Below are positions 1-11,981 of a DNA stretch of 64,000 bases, in pieces (the stretch's first letter is position 1; the number at the start of each line of letters is the position of its first letter). A model generated the notes under the pieces. That model worked only from the letters and a program-made list of their open reading frames with translations, was not told the origin of the DNA and made no database searches. Where the stretch lies: contig NZ_CP141769.1 of the NCBI RefSeq assembly GCF_035621355.1, forward strand, positions 2,356,001 through 2,420,000. The letters run 5' to 3'. A program made the position numbers and the translations under genes. This DNA is from Thiobacillus sp. SCUT-2 (GTDB taxonomy: Bacteria > Pseudomonadota > Gammaproteobacteria > Burkholderiales > Thiobacillaceae).

Positions 1-699
1 GCGCGGCCCGCCGCGCCGACCAGCCGGCCGGCCATGATCTCGGCTTCGTGGCGCGGCGCCGCCTGCGGCAACTCGGGCTCGGCGTAGCCCTGCGGGTACA
101 GCGGCCTCCCCTCGGCATCGTATTTGTCGGTCGCCCCCAGCGTGTGCAGCAGTTCGTGCGCGACGACGATGTCGTTCTGCCGCATCTGGCGCGGGTCGGC
201 GAAAACGTGCACCACGCCGATCAGGCCCTTCTGCAACCCCAGCGAATGCTCCAGCGGCACGCCGTCCTGCGGCGCGTGATAGAGCAGGAAGAGCTTGATC
301 CTTCCCAGCTGCGGCAGCCATCCGTCCGTGTGCCGGTACACCCACGCACGCAGCTTCAGGCTCCACCATGCGATCTTCAGAACGTTGCCATCGCGCGGCG
401 GCGCCGGCGGTTTCTCATGCAGTTCCGGCAGCAGGCTGATCTGCACGGCAGGCGCTTGCCGGACGCCGTAGCGCGCGGTCTCGCGCTCGATAAACGCGCC
501 GATGTCGTCGAAGTCGCTCGCCCGCAGCGCACGGATCGCGTCCGCCGCCTGCGCCGAGCCGTCGCCGTTGACCGGAATCACCGCCACGTCGAGTGGCGCG
601 CGCCAGCCCCGCACCATGAACTGCTCGAGTTGGGTCAGGCCGAACGCGGCAGCGAGGATCCCGAGCAGGAGCAGGATGCGGATGCGGCGAAACGTCATG
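1..699 (-). CDS. Membrane-anchored metalloprotease-like protein (C-terminus outside window)
   Basis: The gene starts at 699 and runs off the left edge, leaving 233 codons. An N-terminal hydrophobic segment at about residues 5-20 suggests a signal anchor with a periplasmic body. Near residue 181 it carries HELLHTLGATDKYD, an HExxH zinc motif extended to HExxHxxGxxD as in metzincin-like peptidases. It lies 31 bases downstream of the DUF748 gene on the same strand and is probably its operon partner. The zinc motif is seen directly; protease activity is inferred, and the family could not be named. Confidence 0.7.
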
Positions 700-730
700 C
701 GAGGTCTTCTGCGCGAGTCATTGCGTCGTC

Positions 731-3700
731 TCACGGCCCAGCGGGCGCGGGCTCGGCCACAGGCAGCGACCGCGCGCCGAGCGTGAGCTTGCTGCCCACC
801 TGCTTGTCGCGAGCCGCCTGCTTCGCCGGCTCGCCGAGGCTGACGCGGCTGGCATCGAGGCCGAGGCGAAGCAACTCGGCGCGCATCGCCTGGCCGCGCG
901 CCTGGGCGAGCTTGACGAGCGCGTCTTCGCCGACCGCGGTCTGCCGCGTCAGCCGTTCCAGCAGTTCGGCATGGAAAGGCGAGAGCGGGCCGGTGTCGCG
1001 CGTCTTGAAGCGGCGCGCGAGCCGCTCGACCATCTCGCTCTCCATGACACGCGCGGCGGCGCCGGCATTCGGATCGCGGAAGCTCGCGCGCAGCTTCTCG
1101 TACGCATCCTTGCCCGCCACCGCGGCGTAGCGGTCCTCGAGCCAGGTCTGGACGCGGTAGTTGTTGACGTCCACCGGGCCGGGGGCCTCGCCGGGGGCGA
1201 GCTTGATGCCGGCGGCCGCCGCGGCCTCGCGCCGCATCGTCTGCTCCTGCAGCGCACGGCGATCCGCATCGGGATCGTAGCCCGGCATCACGGTGAGCGT
1301 GAGCGCAGGCCGCTTCGCCAGCGCGTCGGCGATCGCCTTGAGCTTTTCCTGTTCCGGCGGCAGCAGCGCGCTGCTGCCCGGGTCGAAGTCGATCGCCTCG
1401 AGCTTCTCCGAGCTCACCCCGAGCAGCTTGCCGATCGCCCGGAAAGGCGCGGTCACGAGCTTGGTCAGCACGTTGACGAAGGCCTTCCAGATGATGCGGC
1501 CGTAGCTGAACTGCGGATCGTCGAGGCTGCCGGAGACCGGCAGGTCGAGGTCGATGACGCCGTGGCTGTCCTGCAGCAGCGCGATCGCGAGGTCGAGCGG
1601 CAGCTTCAGCGCGTCCGGGCTGTCGACGCGCTCGCCGAGCTTCAGCTGGTTGACGATGAACTTGTTCTCGCCTTCGAGCTGGCGATTCTTGATCTTGTAT
1701 TCGAGGTCGACCGAAAGCTTGCCCGAATCGATCCGGCGACCGGCGAACTTGCCCGAGTAGGGCGTCAGCCGGGTCATCTCCAGGTTGCGGAAGGCGAGCG
1801 TGAGATCGGTGAAGTCGGTCGCGCGGAACGGCTGGAGCGTTCCGCGCACGCGCGCCGAGCCATAGTCGTCGACCTTGCCGTCGAGTTCGACCTGGGCCGT
1901 CGTCGCGGGGTCGGTCGACAGGCCCGTGATGACGCCGCCGAGGTCGTGCATGCGCGTGCCGAACTGCGGCGTCAGCGAGAGGTCGGCGAATTCCGCGTTG
2001 GCGCCGACGATGCGCAGGCGCTCGATCGAAACCGGGAACGCCGGCGCCTCCGGCTGCGGCGCCGGCTTCCGCGCCCCGGTCGGGCCCGCCGGGGCGGGGG
2101 CGGCCTTCGCCGGCGTGCGCAGGATGCGCTGCAGGTTGACCGACTTGTCCTCGAAGATGATCACCTTGCCGAACGGATGGGTGGCGACGAGCTCCTTCAT
2201 CGACAGCCGGTTCGGGCCGAGGCTGACGCGCAGGCTGTCGGACGCCAGCCGTTGCCAGCCGAGGAAGGCGTCCTCGGTCTCCTCCTCGGTGATCGCCAGG
2301 TCGTCGACCGCGAAGCCGCCGCGGTAGGCGAGCTTCACGCCGGCCTTCGCGCGGGCGAAATCCAGGCGGCCGCGGGTCGACGCCGCGCCTGAATGCAGAT
2401 GCAGGCGCGCGAAGCGGTTGACGTAGGGGGCGAAGGGCTCCAGCGCCAGCCCCGCGAGGCGCACGTCGAGCCGCCCCGACGCCTGCCCCGGCACCACCGT
2501 GCCGCTGGCGTTGAAGCGCCCCCCCTGCCTGACCGCGAATCCGGCTTCGAGCGGCACCGCCTTGTCGAGATCGAGGCTCAGGTCCTTCAGCGTGACGAAG
2601 CCGTCGGTGACGTCGAGCCGCACCGGCTTGGCCGGGGACTGGTCGACGATGGCGACCTCGGCGCCGTCGAGCGCGAGTCGCCCGAGGCGGACGTCGAAAC
2701 CGGGACCGGCCGCCTCGCCGCCGCCCGCCGCCGGCGCCGCCGCCGGCGCGGCCGCCGCCTTCTTCAGGATCGCTGCCCAGTTGAGCGCGCCGTTCTTCTC
2801 CAGCACCACGCCGGTCTGGACGCCCTTCAGCTCGACGGCATCGATGGCGAGCTGCCTGTCCGCCAGCTTCAGCTGCGCGTTGACCAGCGCCGCGTGCTGC
2901 AGCGCCGCCACGGGCTGCGAACCCGATTCGACCCTGACCGGGCCCACCGCGGCGTTGACCGGGCCGACGTCGATCGCGGCCGTGGCGCCCACCGTGCCGT
3001 TCAGCGCCGCGGTGAGGCCGAAGCCTTCGGCATCGACCTGCAGCGGCGTGGCGAAGCCGCGGTCGGTGAACCGCGCCGACCAGTCGGCCAGCCGGATGTC
3101 GTGCACGCCGACCGTCCACGGTGCGGCCGGCGCAGCCGCCTTGCCTGGCGCCGGCTGCGGCGCAGGGGCGCCGGGCTCGACGGCGAACAGCGTCTGCCAG
3201 TCGAGCACGCCATGCGCATCGCGCGTCGCCGCGAGCTTCGCGCCGGTCAGGCTGACGCCGGCGATGTCGACCGTGCGTTTCGCGAGGTCGAAGCCGGCGT
3301 TGCCGACGCGCGCCTCGGCCAGCTGCAGGACCGGTGCGCTGCCGCCGCGCGGCGCCAGCGCAAGATTCTGCACGACGAGGTTGGCGCCGCTCACCTGCAC
3401 CCAGGGCACGTCCTGCCCTGCCTGGTCGCGCACCATGGCAAAGCGGTAGCGCAGGCCGGCGGCAAGCGTCCCCGACGGCAGTTCGAAGTTGCGCGGGCTC
3501 TTGATCACGCGCAGCAGGTTGCCGAGCCGCACGCCCTGCAGCGCGAGCTCGCCGCGCGAGGCGACCGGGTTCAGGCCGACGTCGCCCTTCCATCTGAGCG
3601 TGCCGCCCTGCTCGGGCAGCTTCGCCGCGAGAAGGTAGTCGCCGCGGTCCTCGGGCAGCGTGGAGAGGCCGTCGAGCTCGATGCCGAGCGGCTCCAGCAC

Positions 3701-4216
3701 CACCGAGAACGGCTTGCCGGGGCGGTTCGCGTCGACGTAGGTGAGGTGGCCCTGCGCGATCTTGATGTGGTCGATCAGCACCCGCGCGATCGTATCCGAC
3801 GGCGGCTTCTTGTCCTCGTTGAGCCTGGCGATCAGGTCCGCCCAGTTGAGCTTGCCGCCGGGGCGGATTTCTACGGTGGCGTGCGGCGCATCGAGGCGGA
3901 GGTCGCGGATGCGCCAGGCCCAGCGGAAGAGACCCGTCGTGTCGACGTTGACATAGAGCCGCTCGAACGCCGCCAGCGGGGCGCCGCTTTTTTCCGTCAG
4001 GCTGAGTCCGTCGACGGTGGCCTCGAGCGTGAGCGGATTGAATTTCACCTGGCGCACGCTCAAGCGGCTGTCGAGCTGCTTCTCGCCCACCCACGGCAGC
4101 AGCTTCTGCGCCAGCGGGTCGATCAGGAAGAAGCCGAAGACGAGGTAGAACCCGAACAGCCCGGCGGCGATCAGGAACGGCAGGCTCAAGACGATTTTGA
4201 CGACGCGTCCCCACAT
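731..4216 (-). CDS. DUF748 / AsmA-like envelope protein (1161 aa)
   Basis: A very long protein with one N-terminal transmembrane segment (about residues 7-32), then a repetitive beta-rich body typical of AsmA-like DUF748 proteins, with Ala/Pro-rich linkers near residues 350-370 and 490-505. The C-terminal third contains DFDPGSSALLPPEQEKLKAI, reminiscent of an OmpA-type domain. Related proteins are thought to span the periplasm and assist lipid transfer between membranes; that role is inferred here. It sits 18 bases after yjgA on the same strand. Long antisense reading frames across it are products of high GC. Confidence 0.85.
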   Translation of the reverse strand: MWGRVVKIVLSLPFLIAAGLFGFYLVFGFFLIDPLAQKLLPWVGEKQLDSRLSVRQVKFNPLTLEATVDGLSLTEKSGAPLAAFERLYVNVDTTGLFRWAWRIRDLRLDAPHATVEIRPGGKLNWADLIARLNEDKKPPSDTIARVLIDHIKIAQGHLTYVDANRPGKPFSVVLEPLGIELDGLSTLPEDRGDYLLAAKLPEQGGTLRWKGDVGLNPVASRGELALQGVRLGNLLRVIKSPRNFELPSGTLAAGLRYRFAMVRDQAGQDVPWVQVSGANLVVQNLALAPRGGSAPVLQLAEARVGNAGFDLAKRTVDIAGVSLTGAKLAATRDAHGVLDWQTLFAVEPGAPAPQPAPGKAAAPAAPWTVGVHDIRLADWSARFTDRGFATPLQVDAEGFGLTAALNGTVGATAAIDVGPVNAAVGPVRVESGSQPVAALQHAALVNAQLKLADRQLAIDAVELKGVQTGVVLEKNGALNWAAILKKAAAAPAAAPAAGGGEAAGPGFDVRLGRLALDGAEVAIVDQSPAKPVRLDVTDGFVTLKDLSLDLDKAVPLEAGFAVRQGGRFNASGTVVPGQASGRLDVRLAGLALEPFAPYVNRFARLHLHSGAASTRGRLDFARAKAGVKLAYRGGFAVDDLAITEEETEDAFLGWQRLASDSLRVSLGPNRLSMKELVATHPFGKVIIFEDKSVNLQRILRTPAKAAPAPAGPTGARKPAPQPEAPAFPVSIERLRIVGANAEFADLSLTPQFGTRMHDLGGVITGLSTDPATTAQVELDGKVDDYGSARVRGTLQPFRATDFTDLTLAFRNLEMTRLTPYSGKFAGRRIDSGKLSVDLEYKIKNRQLEGENKFIVNQLKLGERVDSPDALKLPLDLAIALLQDSHGVIDLDLPVSGSLDDPQFSYGRIIWKAFVNVLTKLVTAPFRAIGKLLGVSSEKLEAIDFDPGSSALLPPEQEKLKAIADALAKRPALTLTVMPGYDPDADRRALQEQTMRREAAAAAGIKLAPGEAPGPVDVNNYRVQTWLEDRYAAVAGKDAYEKLRASFRDPNAGAAARVMESEMVERLARRFKTRDTGPLSPFHAELLERLTRQTAVGEDALVKLAQARGQAMRAELLRLGLDASRVSLGEPAKQAARDKQVGSKLTLGARSLPVAEPAPAGP

Positions 4217-4234
4217 GATCGGCTTCCCCTTCTT

Positions 4235-4798
4235 TTACTTGTTCTGCATCGCCTCGCGGATGACCCGGAAGACTTCGCGGAAAGCCTTCGGCGGCTTGCC
4301 GCGCGCCGCCTCCTCGCGCGCATTGCGGATCAGCTGGCGCAGGCGGGTGGCATCCGCCTCGGGAAAGGTGTCGAGAAACAGCGTCAGCGCCTCGTTGTCG
4401 GCGATCAGCTTGTCGCGCCATTTCTCGGCCTGGTGGAGCTTCGCATTCTCCGCGGCGGACACGCCCTTGAAGGCGTCGAGCTGCGCCTGGATCGGCGCGG
4501 GGTCGATCGCGCGCATCAGCTTGCCGATGTACTGGCGCTGCCGGCGCAAGGCACTGTTCTGGGTGATCTTGCGGCAGGCGGCGACGGCCTCGCGCAGTTC
4601 CTCCGGGAGTTCGATGCGCTTGAACTGCGCGTCGGGCAGCTTCACCAGTTCGGTGCCGAGATCCTGCAGGGCCTCGACCTCGCGCTTCTTCTGGCTCTTG
4701 CTGGGGCCGGAATAGACCTCGTCGGGGTCGAATTCGGGTTCGGCGTCGGGGTCGATCAGGCGCACGGCGGGGCTTTCGGTTGCTGTTATTATCGGCAT
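4235..4798 (-). CDS. yjgA: Ribosome-associated protein YjgA/DarP (DUF615)
   Basis: 187 residues with the acidic N-terminus and the conserved PSKSQKKREVEALQDLG segment of the DUF615 family, followed by a helical body ending REVFRVIREAMQNK. Family members bind late 50S ribosomal precursors and help large-subunit maturation. The start is placed at ATG 4798 (MPIITATES); an upstream in-frame ATG at 4870 would overlap the divergent pmbA start and adds a non-family extension. It is divergent from pmbA, with about 70 bases between starts. Confidence 0.9.
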   Translation of the reverse strand: MPIITATESPAVRLIDPDAEPEFDPDEVYSGPSKSQKKREVEALQDLGTELVKLPDAQFKRIELPEELREAVAACRKITQNSALRRQRQYIGKLMRAIDPAPIQAQLDAFKGVSAAENAKLHQAEKWRDKLIADNEALTLFLDTFPEADATRLRQLIRNAREEAARGKPPKAFREVFRVIREAMQNK

Positions 4799-4868
4799 TG
4801 TAGTTTCTGCCCGGCCAAAACGGGCCTTGACGAACGTACCGCGCGCCACTTTCCACCAGCCAGCCGAC

Positions 4869-6209
4869 ATGTCCCGCTCACAATTCAGCTATACCCGCGA
4901 CCAGCTCGCCGCCCTCGCCCGGATCGTCATCGAGCATGCCGCCCGCCAGGGCGCGACCGCGGCCGACACCGAAATCTCCGAGGGCGTCGGGCAGAACGTC
5001 AGCGTGCGCCAGGGCGAGATCGAGACGATCGAGTACAACAAGGACAAGGGCGCCGGCGTCACCGTCTATCTGGGCCAGCGGCGCGGCCACGCGTCGACGT
5101 CCGACCTGTCGGAAGCTGCTCTGAAGAGCGCCGTCGACAAGGCGCTCACGATCGCCCGCTACACCGCCGAGGACGAGGCCGCCGGCCTGCCCGACGCCGA
5201 CCGCCTTGCGAAGGACGTGCCCGATCTCGATCTCTACCACCCGTGGACGCTGACCGTCGAGGAGGCCGCCGAGCGCGCGCGCGCCTGCGAGGCGGCCGCG
5301 CTGGCGGTCGACACGCGGCTGACCAACTCGGAAGGCGCGGGCGTGTCGACCCACGCCTCGCACTTCATCTACGCCAACAGCCTCGGCTTCTGCGACGGCT
5401 ACGCCGGCTCGCGCCACGGCATGTCGGTCGCCGTCATCGGCGAGGACAAGGGCGCGATGCAGCGCGACTACTGGTACAGCAGCGCCCGCAACGCGCGCGA
5501 CCTCGAATCGGCCGAGACCGTCGGCCGCATCGCCGGCGAGCGCACCGTGCGCCGGCTGAACGGCCGCAAGCTCGACACGCGCACCTGCCCCGTACTGTTC
5601 GAGGCGCCGATCGCCACCGGGCTCATCGGCAACTTCGTCGGGGCCGTGTCGGGCGGCAGCCTCTACCGCAAGTCCTCGTTCCTGCTCGACAGCCTCGGCA
5701 AGCAGGTCTTCGCCCCGCTCGTGAACATCCGCGAGGCGCCCTTCCTCCCCGCGGGCCTCGGCAGCGCCCCCTTCGACAGCGAAGGCGTCGCCTGCCTCGA
5801 GCGCGACATCGTCAAGGGCGGCGTCCTGCAGGGCTACTTCCTGTCGACCTATTCGGCGCGCAAGCTCGGCATGCAGACCACCGGCAACGCCGGCGGCAGC
5901 CACAACCTGCTGGTCGCGCCCGGCGAGCACGACCTCGCCGGCCTGCTCAGGGAAATGGGCACCGGGCTGCTCGTCACCGAACTGCTCGGCCACGGCGCCA
6001 ACATGGTCACCGGCGACTATTCGCGCGGCGCCGCCGGCTTCTGGGTCGAGAACGGCGAGATCCAGTACCCGGTCGAGGAGATCACCATCGCCGGCAACCT
6101 CGCCGAGATGTTCAAGGGCATCGTCGCGATCGGCCGCGACATCGAGAAGCGCGGCTCCAAGCAGGTCGGCTCGATCCTGATCGACCACATGACGGTGGCC
6201 GGCAACTGA
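4869..6209 (+). CDS. pmbA: TldE/PmbA metalloprotease subunit
   Basis: 446 residues matching PmbA/TldE: an N-terminal domain with EISEGVGQNVSVRQGEIETI, and a C-terminal domain with GLGSAPFDSEGVA, GNAGGSHNLLV and the terminal LIDHMTVAGN. PmbA pairs with TldD; the zinc-binding HExxxH motif belongs to TldD, and this subunit lacks it as expected. The complex degrades unfolded peptides and processes modified peptides such as microcins. No tldD is in the window. The start at 4869 was chosen over 4827 because MSRSQFSY begins the family-like region. The stop overlaps the next start (TGATG). Confidence 0.93.
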   Translation: MSRSQFSYTRDQLAALARIVIEHAARQGATAADTEISEGVGQNVSVRQGEIETIEYNKDKGAGVTVYLGQRRGHASTSDLSEAALKSAVDKALTIARYTAEDEAAGLPDADRLAKDVPDLDLYHPWTLTVEEAAERARACEAAALAVDTRLTNSEGAGVSTHASHFIYANSLGFCDGYAGSRHGMSVAVIGEDKGAMQRDYWYSSARNARDLESAETVGRIAGERTVRRLNGRKLDTRTCPVLFEAPIATGLIGNFVGAVSGGSLYRKSSFLLDSLGKQVFAPLVNIREAPFLPAGLGSAPFDSEGVACLERDIVKGGVLQGYFLSTYSARKLGMQTTGNAGGSHNLLVAPGEHDLAGLLREMGTGLLVTELLGHGANMVTGDYSRGAAGFWVENGEIQYPVEEITIAGNLAEMFKGIVAIGRDIEKRGSKQVGSILIDHMTVAGN

Positions 6210-6820
6210 TGCTCGCCGCAAGCCGCTTCTTCATCGCGGTTTGCGTCGCCATCCTGCTCGCCGCGTGCGACCGCGCGCCGACGCTGCCGCGGCTCAGCCC
6301 GCACGACGTCATCCTCGCCTTCGGCGACAGCCTCACCCACGGCACCGGCGCGACCGACGCGACCGCCTACCCGGCGGTGCTGGCCTCGCTGACGGGCCAC
6401 ACGGTCATCAACGCCGGCGTGCCGGGCGACACCACCGCGTCCGGCCTCGCGCGCCTGCCCGGCGTGCTCGCCGAATACCGGCCGCGCCTCGTGCTGCTGT
6501 GCCTGGGCGGCAACGACATGCTGCGCCGGCTGCCCGCCGCCGCCACCGAGAACAACCTGCGCCTGCTGGTTGGGACCATCCGCGCAAGCGGCGCCGAGGT
6601 CGTACTGATCGGCGTGCCCGAGCCCCGGCTGTTCGGCGGCGCGCCCGATTTCTACGCCCGCGTCGCCAGCGACATGCGGCTGCCGCTCGAGGACGCCGTC
6701 TTCAACGAAGTGCTGAAGGACAACCGCCTGAAATCCGACCCCGTCCACGCCAACGCCGCCGGCTACCGCGTCGTCGCCGAGCGGCTGAACGCCTTGCTGC
6801 ACGAGGCCGGCGCCCTGTGA
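6209..6820 (+). CDS. tesA: GDSL-family esterase/lysophospholipase (TesA-like), lipoprotein
   Basis: 203 residues. The N-terminus ends in LLAAC, a lipobox, so the mature protein is probably lipid-anchored. All SGNH blocks are visible: AFGDSLTHGTG (Ser nucleophile), NAGVPGDTT (Gly), GGNDMLR (Asn) and DPVHANAAGY (Asp/His). The family hydrolyses acyl-CoA, lysophospholipids and aryl esters in the periplasm. It is translationally coupled to pmbA (TGATG) and its stop overlaps the GTG start of dctQ, implying one transcript. True substrates are unknown. Confidence 0.88.
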   Translation: MLAASRFFIAVCVAILLAACDRAPTLPRLSPHDVILAFGDSLTHGTGATDATAYPAVLASLTGHTVINAGVPGDTTASGLARLPGVLAEYRPRLVLLCLGGNDMLRRLPAAATENNLRLLVGTIRASGAEVVLIGVPEPRLFGGAPDFYARVASDMRLPLEDAVFNEVLKDNRLKSDPVHANAAGYRVVAERLNALLHEAGAL

Positions 6821-7356
6821 AGGCGCTGCTCGCGCTGGCCCGCGGCATCGACGCCGTGACCGAGCGCGTCGGCCGCGCCGTCATCTGGCTCGTGCTCGTC
6901 GCCACGCTGGTGTCGGCCGGCAACGCGCTGGCGCGCTATGCGCTCGGCGAAAGCTCCAACGCGTGGCTGGAGATCCAGTGGTACCTGTTCGGCGCGATCT
7001 TCCTGCTGGCGGCCGGCTACACGCTCAAGCACAACGGCCATGTGCGCATCGACATCTTCTACAACCGGCTCGGCCCGCGCGGACAGGCCTGGATCGACCT
7101 CGCCGGCGGCCTGCTGTTCCTGCTGCCGATGGCCGGGCTGCTGGCCTGGCTCGCCTGGCCGATGTTCCACGAGGCCTGGGTCACGCACGAGCTGTCGCCG
7201 GATGCCGGCGGCCTCGTGCGCTGGCCGGTGAAGCTGCTGCTGCCGGTGGGCTTCGCGCTGCTGGCGCTGCAGGGCGTCGCCGAGGTCATCAAGCGCGTCG
7301 GCGTGCTCCGCGGCCATCTCGTGCTGCCGCGCGAGGCGCCGGAAGAGGAGGTCTGA
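6817..7356 (+). CDS. dctQ: TRAP transporter small permease DctQ
   Basis: 179 residues with four predicted transmembrane helices and the DctQ signatures WLEIQWYLFGAIFLLAAGY and HVRIDIFYNRL. It is the small membrane subunit of a tripartite ATP-independent periplasmic transporter, probably importing organic acids with Na+. The start is GTG 6817, inside the stop of the upstream esterase gene, and the stop overlaps dctM. The matching solute-binding subunit is not adjacent; a lone dctP lies at 16204-17289. Confidence 0.92.
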   Translation: MKALLALARGIDAVTERVGRAVIWLVLVATLVSAGNALARYALGESSNAWLEIQWYLFGAIFLLAAGYTLKHNGHVRIDIFYNRLGPRGQAWIDLAGGLLFLLPMAGLLAWLAWPMFHEAWVTHELSPDAGGLVRWPVKLLLPVGFALLALQGVAEVIKRVGVLRGHLVLPREAPEEEV

Positions 7357-8762
7357 TGGCGGCGGCGCTGCTCGCGAACATCGCGCCGCTGATGTTCGTC
7401 GGCCTCGTCGTGTTCGTGCTGCTCGGCTACCCGGTCGCGTTCGCGCTCGCGGCCAACGGGCTCGCGTTCGCCGGCCTCGCGATGCTGGCGGGCCAGTTCG
7501 ACCCCGCGCTGCTGCAGGCCCTGCCGGAGCGGGTCTACGGCATCGTCGCCAACCCCACGCTGCTGGCCATCCCCTTCTTCGCCTTCATGGGGCTGATCCT
7601 GGAGCGCTCCGGCATGGCCGAGGACCTGCTCGACACCATCGGCCAGCTGTTCGGCGCGATCCGCGGGGGGCTGGCCTACGCGGTGATCCTGGTCGGCGCC
7701 CTGCTCGCCGCCACCACCGGCGTGGTCGCCGCCTCGGTCATCGCGATGGGCCTGATCTCGCTGCCGGTGATGCTGCGCCACGGCTACGACAGGCGGCTGG
7801 CGTCGGGCGTGATCGCCGCCTCGGGCACGCTGGCGCAGATCATCCCGCCGTCGCTGGTGCTGATCGTGCTGGCCGACCAGCTCGGGGCACCCGTCAGCGC
7901 GATGTACAAGGGCGCCCTGCTGCCCGGCCTCGCGCTGGTCGGCGTCTACCTGCTCTATGTTCTCGGCACGACGCTGCTGCGGCCGCACGCCGCACCCGCG
8001 ATGCCGGCCGCCGCGCGCACGCTGCACGGCCGGGCGCTGCTGCTGCGCGCGCTGACGACCCTGCTGCCGCCGCTGGCGCTGATCTTCCTCGTGCTCGGCA
8101 CGATCTTCCTCGGCATCGCCACGCCCACCGAGGGCGGCGCGATGGGGGCCGCCGGCGCGTTGGTGCTCGCGCTGGCGCGCGGCCGCCTCTCGCGCCTGCA
8201 GCTCACCCAGGCGCTGGACAGCACCACCCGGCTGACCACCTTCGTCATCTTCATCCTGATCGGGTCGACGATCTTCACGCTGGTGTTCCGCGGGCTCGAC
8301 GGCGACGTCTGGGTCGAGCACCTTTTCAACCGGCTGCCCGGCGGCACCGTGGGTTTCCTGCTCGCGGTGAACGTGCTGGTGTTCGTGCTCGCCTTCTTCC
8401 TCGATTTCTTCGAGATCGCCTTCATCGCCGTCCCGCTGGTCGCGCCCGTCGCCCACAAGCTCGGCATCGATCCGGTCTGGTTCGGCGTCATGCTCGCGGT
8501 CAACATGCAGACCGCCTTCATGCACCCGCCGTTCGGCTTCGCGCTGTTCTACCTGAAGAGCGTGGCGCCGCGGAGCGTCCGCACCGCCGACATCTACTGG
8601 GGCGCCATCCCCTTCGTGCTGATCCAGCTCGTCATGGTCGCGGTCGTGCTGGCCTTCCCGCAGGTCGTGCTGCGCGACGCCGCGCCCGAGGCGAGCAGCG
8701 TCAAGGACATTCCCGTCGACGTCGACCCCGACGGCGGCTACCTGCCCGCCGAGTGGCGCTGA
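7356..8762 (+). CDS. dctM: TRAP transporter large permease DctM
   Basis: 468 residues, strongly hydrophobic with a dozen or so transmembrane helices, carrying DctM hallmarks such as ASGTLAQIIPPSLVLIVLAD, GIATPTEGGAMGA and NMQTAFMHPPFGFALFYLKS. It is the ion-coupled permease subunit of a TRAP transporter. It starts at ATG 7356 overlapping the dctQ stop. The C-terminal tail (residues about 440-468) is soluble and acidic. Confidence 0.94.
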   Translation: MAAALLANIAPLMFVGLVVFVLLGYPVAFALAANGLAFAGLAMLAGQFDPALLQALPERVYGIVANPTLLAIPFFAFMGLILERSGMAEDLLDTIGQLFGAIRGGLAYAVILVGALLAATTGVVAASVIAMGLISLPVMLRHGYDRRLASGVIAASGTLAQIIPPSLVLIVLADQLGAPVSAMYKGALLPGLALVGVYLLYVLGTTLLRPHAAPAMPAAARTLHGRALLLRALTTLLPPLALIFLVLGTIFLGIATPTEGGAMGAAGALVLALARGRLSRLQLTQALDSTTRLTTFVIFILIGSTIFTLVFRGLDGDVWVEHLFNRLPGGTVGFLLAVNVLVFVLAFFLDFFEIAFIAVPLVAPVAHKLGIDPVWFGVMLAVNMQTAFMHPPFGFALFYLKSVAPRSVRTADIYWGAIPFVLIQLVMVAVVLAFPQVVLRDAAPEASSVKDIPVDVDPDGGYLPAEWR

Positions 8763-8863
8763 GCACGGGCTGCCGCGGGCGGCCCGAATCGTGAGAAAAT
8801 AATGCCCCTCGCGCACCGGCATCCTGCCGAGCGCCTTCCCATTCCCCACGCAAGGACTGAACC

Positions 8864-9190
8864 ATGAGCGAACTCATCATCGAAGACCTCGTCGTCGGCA
8901 GCGGCGACGCCGCCAAGGCCGGCCAGTACGTGACGGTGCACTACACCGGCTGGCTGACCAACGGCCAGAAGTTCGACTCCAGCCTCGACCGCAACGATCC
9001 CTTCGAATTCCGCCTCGGCGCCGGCCAGGTCATCCCCGGCTGGGACCAGGGCGTGGCCGGCATGCAGATCGGCGGCAAACGCAAGCTGACCATTCCGCCG
9101 GAAATGGCCTACGGCGCGCGCGGCGCCGGCGGCGTGATCCCGCCGAACGCCACGCTGGTGTTCGAAGTGGAACTGCTGGCGACCAACTGA
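8864..9190 (+). CDS. FKBP-type peptidyl-prolyl cis-trans isomerase
   Basis: 108 residues forming a single minimal FKBP domain with no signal peptide, so cytoplasmic. Active-site residues are visible in [26 protein letters not shown] and the closing VFEVELL. It catalyses prolyl isomerisation and acts as a folding helper. A 101-base gap separates it from dctM; that gap holds an imperfect GC-rich hairpin at about 8765-8785 and an AT-rich stretch (gagaaaataat) near 8793 that could be a promoter. Confidence 0.95.
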   Translation: MSELIIEDLVVGSGDAAKAGQYVTVHYTGWLTNGQKFDSSLDRNDPFEFRLGAGQVIPGWDQGVAGMQIGGKRKLTIPPEMAYGARGAGGVIPPNATLVFEVELLATN

Positions 9191-9221
9191 GTCCCTCCAT
9201 CCGCACTTCGCGGATACCCTC

Positions 9222-11582
<2,361 letters not shown>

Positions 11583-11615
11583 GCAGTGTTCGGCCTCCCG
11601 CACGCCTGAATCGCC

Positions 11616-11951
11616 ATGACCACGCCCAGCGAGATCCTCCGCGCCAAGCTCAACCTCGAAACCGCCCGGCTCGCCTGGCCCGAGCTCGAGCGTCACTTCG
11701 CGCGCGGCGTCGTCGTCAAGGTCGCCGCCGGCATGGACCTCGTCGACGCTGCGCTGCAGGTCGCCGAGAACAACACCGCCGCGGTGCAGGCCTGGCTCGC
11801 CGACGGGCGCCTCGCGAAGGCCGAACTTGCTGATGCCGAGGACTGGCATGCGCGCCAGCCGGCGTTCTGGGCGGTGGTCGTCGCGCCGTGGGTACTGATC
11901 CAGGAAGTGCAGAAGGAACCGGATTCCCAGGCCGGCGCGTCGTCGACCTGA
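11616..11951 (+). CDS. DUF2288 family protein
   Basis: 111 residues with the DUF2288 pattern: a start LRAKLNLETARLAWPELERH, then VDAALQVAENNTAAVQAWL and a C-terminal FWAVVVAPWVLIQEV. It is soluble and cytoplasmic, with no known function. It lies 33 bases after ygiQ on the same strand. A short GC hairpin follows the stop codon. Confidence 0.85.
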   Translation: MTTPSEILRAKLNLETARLAWPELERHFARGVVVKVAAGMDLVDAALQVAENNTAAVQAWLADGRLAKAELADAEDWHARQPAFWAVVVAPWVLIQEVQKEPDSQAGASST

Positions 11952-11952
11952 C

Positions 11953-11966
11953 GGCCCTTCAGGGCC
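11953..11966. terminator. Putative hairpin terminator between convergent genes
   Basis: GGCCCTTCAGGGCC forms a 6-base stem with a 2-base loop directly after the DUF2288 stop, followed by a weak T-run (gttttg) on the plus strand. It lies between convergent genes and may end the plus-strand transcript. Confidence 0.45.
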
Positions 11967-11981
11967 AGGAAGTTTTGAGGT

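Noticed and set aside
2393-6820. Open frame of 1475 codons on the plus strand across DUF748, yjgA and pmbA
   Set aside because: It is antisense or out of frame to clear genes; only its last 203 codons (the esterase) are real. High GC removes stop codons.
7059-8849. 596-codon minus-strand frame opposite dctM
   Set aside because: His/Gln/Arg-rich composition typical of antisense to a membrane protein gene; no family features.
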